Positions 57,885-64,000 of a stretch of DNA of 64,000 bases are shown here, piece by piece. The DNA comes from SZUA-430 sp034440175 (GTDB lineage: Bacteria > Pseudomonadota > Alphaproteobacteria > Micropepsales > Micropepsaceae). The first letter of the stretch is position 1; every line of letters begins with the position of its first letter. The notes beneath the pieces were generated by a model. It ran no database searches. It worked only from the letters and a program-made list of their open reading frames with translations, and was not told where the DNA came from. The DNA lies in the NCBI GenBank assembly GCA_034440175.1, contig JAWXBO010000003.1, positions 1 through 64,000 of the forward strand, in the 5' to 3' direction. Both the position numbers and the translations under genes were made by a program.

Positions 57885-59156
57885 TTAAATACACACGCTC
57901 GCCAGCGGCGGCATGCCGTTGAAGGCTATGCTGGAATAGGTGGTGGTGTAGGCGCCGGTTGACAGGATCAGGACTTTGTCGCCCGCCTTCAATGCGGTGG
58001 GCAGGCGGTAGTCTGACTTCTCGTAGAGAATATCGGCGCTGTCGCAGGTGGGGCCGGCCAGGATCACCGGTGTGGTTGGGCCGCCGTCGAAAGCGGTCGT
58101 GATGCGATACTTGATTGCTTCATCCATGGTTTCGGCGAGGCCGTGGAATTTGCCGACGTCGAGATAGACCCAACGCCGCTCGTCTGTGCCGCCTTTATGA
58201 GAGACCAGCACGACTTCGCTTTGGATGACGCCGGCGTCGCCTACTATGTAGCGGCCGGGTTCGACGATGAGTTCGGGTTGTTGGCCTGGAAAATGTTGCG
58301 CCAGCGAGGCGCGAATGGCAGTGGCATAGGCCTCGATTGTGGGGACATCACGGTTGTAGCGTGTGGGAAAGCCGCCGCCGATATTGATCATGCGCAAGTG
58401 CACGCCGCGGGCCGCCACATCGGCGAAGAGGGCGCTGGCTTGCGTGATGGCTTTGTCGAACTGGCGCAGGTCGGTCTGTTGCGAGCCAACGTGGAATGAA
58501 ATGCCGTAAGCGTCGAGGCCAAGTTCGTTGGCGCGGGCGAGCAGGTCGGCTGCCATGGCGACTTCGCAACCGAACTTACGCGAAAGCGGCCACTCGGCGC
58601 CTTCGCAATCGACGAGGATGCGGCAGAAGACTTTTGCGCCGGGCGCGCTTTCGGCGAGTTTCTCCAGCTCGGCCTCACTGTCGAAAGCAAACAAGCGCAC
58701 GCCGCGTGAGAACGCTGCGGCAATGTCGTGCTGTTTCTTGATGGTGTTGCCGAAGGAGAGGCGATGCGGCTCTATGCCTTGTGCGAGGCACAGATCGATT
58801 TCACCCATGCTGGCGGTGTCGAAGTGGGAGCCCAGGCTTGCGAGGCGCGCGATGATTTCGCAGGCCGGGTTGGCTTTGACGGCGTAGTAGACGCTGGCTT
58901 CTGGCAGGGCGCGGATGAGGTCAAGGTAATTGTATTCGACCAGCTCGACGTCGATGATCAGGCAGGGTGAGGGCAGCGTTGCCGTTTGCAGATACTGTGC
59001 GATGCGGGGCGGCAGACCGCCGCGTTCGGCCGGCAATTCGCCTGCGCGGGCGATGGCACGCAATGTCTGGAGCGCGTTGGGCGCTTTGTTGATGGCAGAG
59101 TCGGATTGGCGCTTGGAGGCGCTTGCGCCCCGCTTCATGGTCAGCATCGTCAACAC
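57885..59156 (-). CDS. Type III PLP decarboxylase, probable ornithine decarboxylase
   Basis: 423 residues of the alanine-racemase-fold decarboxylases. PLP Lys is K94 in YYAVKANPACE, followed by GSHFDTASMGEIDLCLAQGI, FHVGSQQ, INIGGGFPTRY, EPGRYIV and the active Cys-Asp-Ser in GPTCDSADILYE. It decarboxylates ornithine to putrescine (lysine in some relatives). AAAGGG lies 8 nt before the chosen ATG. The leader resembles the alphaproteobacterial speF RNA, which supports the ornithine assignment. Confidence 0.92.
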   Translation of the reverse strand: MLTMLTMKRGASASKRQSDSAINKAPNALQTLRAIARAGELPAERGGLPPRIAQYLQTATLPSPCLIIDVELVEYNYLDLIRALPEASVYYAVKANPACEIIARLASLGSHFDTASMGEIDLCLAQGIEPHRLSFGNTIKKQHDIAAAFSRGVRLFAFDSEAELEKLAESAPGAKVFCRILVDCEGAEWPLSRKFGCEVAMAADLLARANELGLDAYGISFHVGSQQTDLRQFDKAITQASALFADVAARGVHLRMINIGGGFPTRYNRDVPTIEAYATAIRASLAQHFPGQQPELIVEPGRYIVGDAGVIQSEVVLVSHKGGTDERRWVYLDVGKFHGLAETMDEAIKYRITTAFDGGPTTPVILAGPTCDSADILYEKSDYRLPTALKAGDKVLILSTGAYTTTYSSIAFNGMPPLASVCI

Positions 59157-59330
59157 CCTTTAAGACCCGGCATTCAGCCGGCGTGATCGAAAAGGACGCT
59201 TCCGTCGTTGCTAGTACCACGAGGGGCCAGGGGCACGTGCGTTTCGCGTCTTAAGAGACGGTAGCAAATAATGGTTGCTGAACCGTAGTGCAAGGGTTTG
59301 TTTACGAACCTTAATGAATTGGTCACAAAC
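59157..59330 (-). ncRNA. speF-like 5' leader RNA of the ornithine decarboxylase gene
   Basis: On the minus strand the leader has GACG-GAAG-CGTC-like and GCCGGC-TGAAT-GCCGG hairpins, the CCCCTGGCCCCTCG block and a GTCTTAAGACGC palindrome, a layout typical of the speF RNA reported upstream of alphaproteobacterial ornithine decarboxylases. Exact 5' end not set. Recognition is from memory of the family and needs a covariance-model check. Confidence 0.55.
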
Positions 59331-59340
59331 TATTTAATCC

Positions 59341-59402
59341 ACGCGGAGGTCGCGGAGGGGTGCGCTCCGTTGAGTATGAAATCGACTCCGCGTCTCCGCG
59401 TG
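59341..59402. terminator. Inverted repeat between the odc leader and rnr
   Basis: ACGCGGAGGTCGCGGAG (59341-59357) against CTCCGCGTCTCCGCGT (59386-59401). The long stem follows the rnr stop (leftward gene end is at 59416) and precedes the decarboxylase leader. It is a likely terminator for rnr/topA transcription, or a REP-like palindrome. Confidence 0.5.
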
Positions 59403-59415
59403 CTAATTTTTACTG

Positions 59416-61545
59416 TTAGCGGCGGCGGTTGCTGCGTTTGAAGGGCTTCTTCGGCGTTTCGGTTCGTGCCGGGGTTCCGGCTTTTCCGCCTTCGAGCAAA
59501 TGGAAGCGCAGGCCGCCGGTTAGTGGGGTTGCTTCCTCGAGGCGCACGCGCACCGTGTCACCGAGACGGAAGGTGATGCCGGTTTTCTCGCCCACCAGTG
59601 CATGGCTGCGTTCGTTGTGGTTGAAGAACTCGCGGCCGAGCGAGCGCACCGGGATGAGACCGTCGGCACCGGTTTCGGCGAGGCGGACGAACAGGCCAAA
59701 GCGGGTGACGCCGGAGATTCTGGCCTGGAACTCGGCGCCGACACGGTCTGACATGAAGGCCGCGATATAGCGGTCGGTGGAGTCGCGTTCGGCGGCCATG
59801 GCGCGGCGTTCGAAGCCCGAGATGTCTTGCGCAATCCGGGTCAGGTGCCCGATTTCGCCGTCGGTCAGGCCATCGGGTCCCAATTTGTAGGCGCGGATCA
59901 AGGCGCGGTGGACGATGAGATCGGCGTAGCGGCGGATGGGTGAGGTGAAATGCGCATAGCGGTGCAACGCCAGGCCAAAGTGGCCGATGTTGTCAGGGTT
60001 ATACTCGGCTTGGCTCTGCGAGCGCAGCATGACGATGTTGATGAGTTCGGTGTTGGCGGTGTTCTTCGCTGCTTGCAGGATCTGGTTGAGCATCGCGGTT
60101 GTGACGGTCTGGCCCTTGGGAACGGTGATGTTCATCGTGCCCAGAAAATCGCTGAGGGCGTGGAGTTTCTCGGTCGACGGCGGGGCGTGAATGCGGAAGA
60201 CAAGGGGTACGCGTTTTGCCTCGAGCGCTTCGGCGGCTGCCACGTTGGCCTGGATCATGAACTCTTCGATGAGCTTGTGGGCGTCGTAGCGTTCGCGTGT
60301 GTTGATCGATTTGACGCGGCCATCGGGGCCCAATTCTATTTTCTGTTCGGGCAGGTCGAGATCGAGCGGGCTGCGTTTAGTGCGGGCTTTGATGAGGGCG
60401 CGGTAGCAGGCTTCGAGTGGCTTCAAAATCGGCTGCAGCAGCGGAGCGGTTTTATCGTTGGGATTGCCGTCGAGTGCTTCCTGGACTTCGTTGTAGCTCA
60501 GCCGCGCCGCAGAGCGCATGAGGGCGCGCTCGAAGCGATGGCTCTTGAGTTTGCCGTTGGCGTCGAATTTCAGATGACAGGCGAGAATGGCGCGATCCTG
60601 CTTTTCCATTAGCGAGCAGAGATCAGCCGACAGTGATTCAGGCAGCATCGGCACCACGCGGTCGGGGAAGTAGCAGGAATTGCCACGCGTGATGGCCTCG
60701 CGATCAATGGCGCTGCCGGAGCGCACATACCAGGCGACATCGGCGATGGCAACGATGGCCTTGAAGCCGCCTTTGTTGTGCGGGTCGTCGTCAGGGGCGG
60801 CCCATACCGCGTCGTCGTGGTCGCGTGCGTCGGGGGGATCTATGGTGATAAGCGGTGTGTTGCGAAGGTCGGTGCGCCCTTCGAGCGTCGCTGGCTTTGC
60901 CTGCTCTACTTCATCGATGACGCTTTGGGGAAACTGATCGGGGATGGCGTGGGTGTGAATGGCGATCAGGCTGATCGATTTGGGTTCGGATGATTTTCCC
61001 AGACGCTCGCGTACGCGGGCGCGTGGCAGGCCCATCTGGCGCTCGGTCATGGGTTCGACGACAACGAGCTCGCCGTCGACTGCGCCGCCCATGTCGGCTT
61101 CAGCGACGATGAAGTCGTGACGGGCTTTTTTGTCGACGGGCTCAACACGGCCGTGGCGGCCAAGTTTGCGGAAGACGCCGACGGCTCTGGTTGGACTGGC
61201 GCCCAGACGTTTGATGATTTTCGCTTCGTAGATCTGGCCGTTATGGCTCAGGCGGGCGAGGAAGCGTTCGCCGATGCCCAGAGCGGGCGTTGTGGTGTCC
61301 GCGCCCGGGGCCAAGATGATGCGCGGCGGTTTGGCATCACCGTCCCAATTGGCGGGGCGGCAAATCAGTTCGCCGTCGGTGTCGAGTTCGATGACTTCGA
61401 CGACAGTGACTTCTGGCAAATCGCTCTGCCGGGAGCGCTTGCGGACATGGTGGCGGTTGAAGGTGGCAGGTTGTTTTGCGATCTTATCGCGCGTGAGGCC
61501 TTCGCGTTTCTTCGGACCTTTGGGATCGCGCTTCTTTTTGTTCAC
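59416..61545 (-). CDS. rnr: Ribonuclease R
   Basis: 709 residues. An N-terminal RNA-binding part (CSD-like, about 50-230) leads to the RNB domain with TIDPPDARDHDDAVWA (metal Asp cluster), AIADVAWYVRSGSAIDREA and RFPDRVVPMLP-like steps, then HYAHFTSPIRRYADLIVHRAL. An S1 domain (about 610-690: VGAEFQARISGVTRFGLFVRL) and a Lys/Arg-rich tail follow. It degrades structured RNA 3' to 5'. The start overlaps the topA stop by 4 bp. Confidence 0.95.
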   Translation of the reverse strand: MNKKKRDPKGPKKREGLTRDKIAKQPATFNRHHVRKRSRQSDLPEVTVVEVIELDTDGELICRPANWDGDAKPPRIILAPGADTTTPALGIGERFLARLSHNGQIYEAKIIKRLGASPTRAVGVFRKLGRHGRVEPVDKKARHDFIVAEADMGGAVDGELVVVEPMTERQMGLPRARVRERLGKSSEPKSISLIAIHTHAIPDQFPQSVIDEVEQAKPATLEGRTDLRNTPLITIDPPDARDHDDAVWAAPDDDPHNKGGFKAIVAIADVAWYVRSGSAIDREAITRGNSCYFPDRVVPMLPESLSADLCSLMEKQDRAILACHLKFDANGKLKSHRFERALMRSAARLSYNEVQEALDGNPNDKTAPLLQPILKPLEACYRALIKARTKRSPLDLDLPEQKIELGPDGRVKSINTRERYDAHKLIEEFMIQANVAAAEALEAKRVPLVFRIHAPPSTEKLHALSDFLGTMNITVPKGQTVTTAMLNQILQAAKNTANTELINIVMLRSQSQAEYNPDNIGHFGLALHRYAHFTSPIRRYADLIVHRALIRAYKLGPDGLTDGEIGHLTRIAQDISGFERRAMAAERDSTDRYIAAFMSDRVGAEFQARISGVTRFGLFVRLAETGADGLIPVRSLGREFFNHNERSHALVGEKTGITFRLGDTVRVRLEEATPLTGGLRFHLLEGGKAGTPARTETPKKPFKRSNRRR

Positions 61546-64000
61546 GTCGTTTCAAGTACTTTCTTTTTGAGCGCAGGCTTTTTGGCCGACGCGGCTGGTT
61601 TGGTTTTGGCTTTAGTTTCGGCCTTTGCGGGCTTGGCTGTTGCCTTGTCGGTTTTCTTTTCCGGCTTTGCCTTGGCTGGCTTCTTCTTTTTCTTTTTGCC
61701 ACCGCCACTGGCCGCGCGTTCTCTGAGCAACTCGACGGCGGCTTCCATCGTGTAGGTCTGCGGGTCGGCGCCTTTGGGCAGCGTGGCGTTGGTTTCGCCG
61801 TCGGTGACGTATTCGCCGTAACGCCCGCTCATGATTTTGACGTTGGCTTTGGATTCAGGGTGGGGCCCCAGTTCCTTCAGAGCTTTGGCTTCGTTAAAGC
61901 GGCGGCGTGGATTGGCTTTCTTTTCGGCGAGTACGGTGACGGCGCGATTGATGCCGATGGTGAAAACTTCGTCGTCGCTCTCAAGGTTGGCGTAGGCGCC
62001 ATCGTGCAAAATATAGGGTCCGAAGCGGCCGAAATTGGCGACGATCGGATTTCCTGATTCAGGGTGGAGCCCTACTTCGCGCGGGAGCGACAAAAGCTTC
62101 AACGCGGTTTCGAGATCGAGGTTGGTGCGGTCAACGCCTTTGGGAATGCTGGAGCGCTTGGGGTTGATTTTTTCTTCCTTCGAGCCTTCGCCGAGTTGGA
62201 GATAGGGACCGAAGCGGCCGACGCGCATGGTGACGCTGAGACCGGAATCGGGATCGACCCCCAAGGTGCGGGTTTCGGCGGCGCCGTCACCGCCGGAGGC
62301 TGCGAGCTGGCGGGTGTAACTGCATTTTTCGCCGGTCTCGACTTTATAGTTCGAGCAGCCGATGAAGGCGCCGAACTTGCCCAGGCGCAGACCGAGTTCG
62401 CCGGAGGCGCACATCTTGCACTTACGCGGATCGCTGCCGTCAGTGGTGGCCGGAAAAATGTGCGAGCCCAGCACTTCGTTAAGTGTGTCCAGGACCTGGG
62501 TGATGCGCAGTTCGGCGGTGCCCTTGATGGCGGCGTCAAAGCCGGTCCAGAAATCGCGCAGCAGAACCTTGTATTTCAGTTTGCCTTCAGAGACTTGGTC
62601 GAGCTGATCTTCGAGGTCGGCGGTAAAGGCGTATTGCACATAGTGTTCAAAGAAATTGGTGAGGAAGGCGGTGACAAGCAGGCCGCGGTCTTCCGAGACG
62701 AAGCGCGATTTCTCCATGCGAACGTATTTGCGGTCTCGCAGGACCTGCAACGTCGAGGCGTAGGTCGAAGGGCGGCCGATGCCGAGCTCTTCCATTTTCT
62801 TGACCAGAGACGCTTCAGAAAAACGCGGCGGCGGTTCAGTGAAATGCTGTTCCGGTTTGACTTCTTTGACACCCAAGGCATCGCCCTGGGATACTTTCGG
62901 CAGGCGGTCGCCGTCTTCGTCGTCCGCGCTGTCGTCACGGCCCTCCTGATACAGGACAAGAAAGCCATCGAAGATCTGCACCGAGCCATTGGCGCGCAAG
63001 CCTGTGCGTCCGTCCGGAGTTTCGATGTCGACGGTGGTGCGTTCGAATTCGGCTGATTCCATCTGGCTTGCGACCATGCGCTTCCAGGCGAGGTCGTAGA
63101 GCCTCAGCATGTCGGGCTCAAGCGACTTCAGAGATTCCGGCGTGCGATCGACGTCGGCGGGACGAATGGCTTCGTGCGCTTCCTGGGCGTTGCGGGTTTT
63201 TGACTTGTAGACGCGCGGGCTTGCTGGCAAATGTTTGGCGCTGAAATTTTTGGCAATCAGTTTGCGCGTTTGGGCGAGCGCTTCGGGTGCCACATCGACG
63301 CCATCGGTACGCATATAGGTGATGAGGCCGACGGTTTCGCCGCCGATGTCGACACCTTCATAGAGACGCTGGGCGACACGCATGGTGTGGCTGGCGGAAA
63401 AGCCGAGCTTGCGCGAGGCTTCTTGTTGCAGTGTCGAGGTTGTGAATGGGGGGTAGGGATTACGGCGCGCCGGTTTGGTTTCGACACTGACGACCGAGAA
63501 TTTACCCTGCTCGATGATCGTGCGAGCGGCGAATGCCGAGGCTTCGTTGGGCAGAGAGAATTTTTCGATCTTCTCGCCGTTGAGTTTGATCAGCCTTGCA
63601 GTCAGCTGGTCGCTCTTAGGCGTGTTGAGAAGTGTGTCGACGGTCCAGTATTCTTCGGCGCGGAATTTCTCGATGTCGAGTTCGCGCTCGCAAATCAGGC
63701 GCAAGGCCACCGACTGAACGCGCCCGGCCGACTTTGAGCCCGGAAGTTTGCGCCACAGGACGGGCGAGAGATTGTAGCCCACGAGATAATCAAGGGCACG
63801 GCGAGCCAAATAAGCATCGACCAGTTCGTTGTCGACCTGCCGCGGATTGGCCATGCCTTCGAGCACGGCGTTCTTGGTGATCGCATTAAAGACGACGCGT
63901 TCGACGGCGACGTCTTTGAGGAGTTTCTTTTGTTTGAGCACTTCGAGCAGGTGCCAGGATATGGCTTCGCCTTCGCGGTCAGGGTCGGTGGCGAGGATCA
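61542..64000 (-). CDS. topA: DNA topoisomerase I (5' end beyond the window)
   Basis: At least 819 residues; the frame continues past 64000 with ILATDPDREGEAISWHL, the TOPRIM acidic cluster. Catalytic-domain marks include SAGRVQSVALRLICERE, GLITYMRTDGVDV (the nucleophilic Tyr in YMRTD) and YKSKTRNAQEAHEAIRP. Zinc-finger remnants and repeated GRFGPYI blocks form the C-terminus, ending in a long Lys/Ala tail. It relaxes negative supercoils. The ATG of rnr overlaps its stop. Confidence 0.95.
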   Translation of the reverse strand, partial: ILATDPDREGEAISWHLLEVLKQKKLLKDVAVERVVFNAITKNAVLEGMANPRQVDNELVDAYLARRALDYLVGYNLSPVLWRKLPGSKSAGRVQSVALRLICERELDIEKFRAEEYWTVDTLLNTPKSDQLTARLIKLNGEKIEKFSLPNEASAFAARTIIEQGKFSVVSVETKPARRNPYPPFTTSTLQQEASRKLGFSASHTMRVAQRLYEGVDIGGETVGLITYMRTDGVDVAPEALAQTRKLIAKNFSAKHLPASPRVYKSKTRNAQEAHEAIRPADVDRTPESLKSLEPDMLRLYDLAWKRMVASQMESAEFERTTVDIETPDGRTGLRANGSVQIFDGFLVLYQEGRDDSADDEDGDRLPKVSQGDALGVKEVKPEQHFTEPPPRFSEASLVKKMEELGIGRPSTYASTLQVLRDRKYVRMEKSRFVSEDRGLLVTAFLTNFFEHYVQYAFTADLEDQLDQVSEGKLKYKVLLRDFWTGFDAAIKGTAELRITQVLDTLNEVLGSHIFPATTDGSDPRKCKMCASGELGLRLGKFGAFIGCSNYKVETGEKCSYTRQLAASGGDGAAETRTLGVDPDSGLSVTMRVGRFGPYLQLGEGSKEEKINPKRSSIPKGVDRTNLDLETALKLLSLPREVGLHPESGNPIVANFGRFGPYILHDGAYANLESDDEVFTIGINRAVTVLAEKKANPRRRFNEAKALKELGPHPESKANVKIMSGRYGEYVTDGETNATLPKGADPQTYTMEAAVELLRERAASGGGKKKKKKPAKAKPEKKTDKATAKPAKAETKAKTKPAASAKKPALKKKVLETT

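Noticed and set aside
62064..63056. 330-codon frame opposite topA
   Set aside because: It is a compositional shadow of the topoisomerase; the protein shows no family features.
1..64000. CRISPR array or tRNA/rRNA genes
   Set aside because: Reading through the gaps I found no regularly spaced repeats and no tRNA or rRNA sequence. A tRNA inside a gap cannot be fully excluded without a covariance scan.

Overview
The window reads as a chromosomal segment of a G+C-rich alphaproteobacterium. Lineage markers are DivK-PleD, the division-site ATPase MipZ, a RpoE-ChrR singlet-oxygen module with its lipid-modifying genes, a phasin, a zinc-ribbon DinB, DUF3572 and DUF2177 proteins, and a speF-like leader on an ornithine decarboxylase gene. 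The gene mix resembles Rhizomicrobium/Micropepsaceae or their neighbours, but that placement is impression, not a computed result.

Layout. 1-6.1 kb: a damaged ParDE-type toxin-antitoxin pair, a sulfatase, a GNAT, a palindromic intergenic element and putA. 6.1-11.2 kb: a divergent stress module (DUF2177-chrR-rpoE leftward; FAD oxidoreductase-DUF1365-cyclopropane synthase rightward) with two matching ECF promoters, TGATCC-N16-CGT, between the arms. 11.2-19.3 kb: a PIN/Phd toxin-antitoxin pair with an operator palindrome, a GNAT, an SDR, a lytic transglycosylase, a large unknown membrane protein and a DUF2785 protein. 19.3-31.5 kb: mipZ behind an unusual leader, a SPOR-containing DD-carboxypeptidase, a phasin, clpS-clpA, a run of small metabolic genes (HIT, FemAB-like, RidA) and the putrescine genes aguA-aguB.

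About 31.6-46.2 kb is an accessory island. Its left edge is a duplicated 3' end of aguB whose second copy differs almost only at synonymous sites. It carries a probable defence pair (caspase-like protease plus Mrr-nuclease/STAND NTPase), remnants of hipA, a sugar epimerase and a carbamoyltransferase, an intact GH65 phosphorylase-like gene, an IS1380-family insertion with a CTAG target duplication, an unknown two-gene membrane locus, and a dioxygenase-like ORF fused to a uvrC fragment. A motif pair (CTGACCCC ... TATAGCGTCC) occurs at both edges.

46.2-64 kb returns to core genes: dinB, a HAD protein, DUF3572, divK-pleD, rpmG, an MFS-Nudix-SPFH overlapping operon, a REP cluster, secreted and TPR proteins, ornithine decarboxylase with its leader RNA, rnr and the 3' part of topA.

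The two observations I rate highest are the caspase/STAND pair, and a ~285-nt promoter-plus-structured-leader sequence present in two diverged copies (19.3 kb and 53.3-53.6 kb), each ending about 62-65 nt before a start codon in the same relative orientation (mipZ and an SPFH gene).
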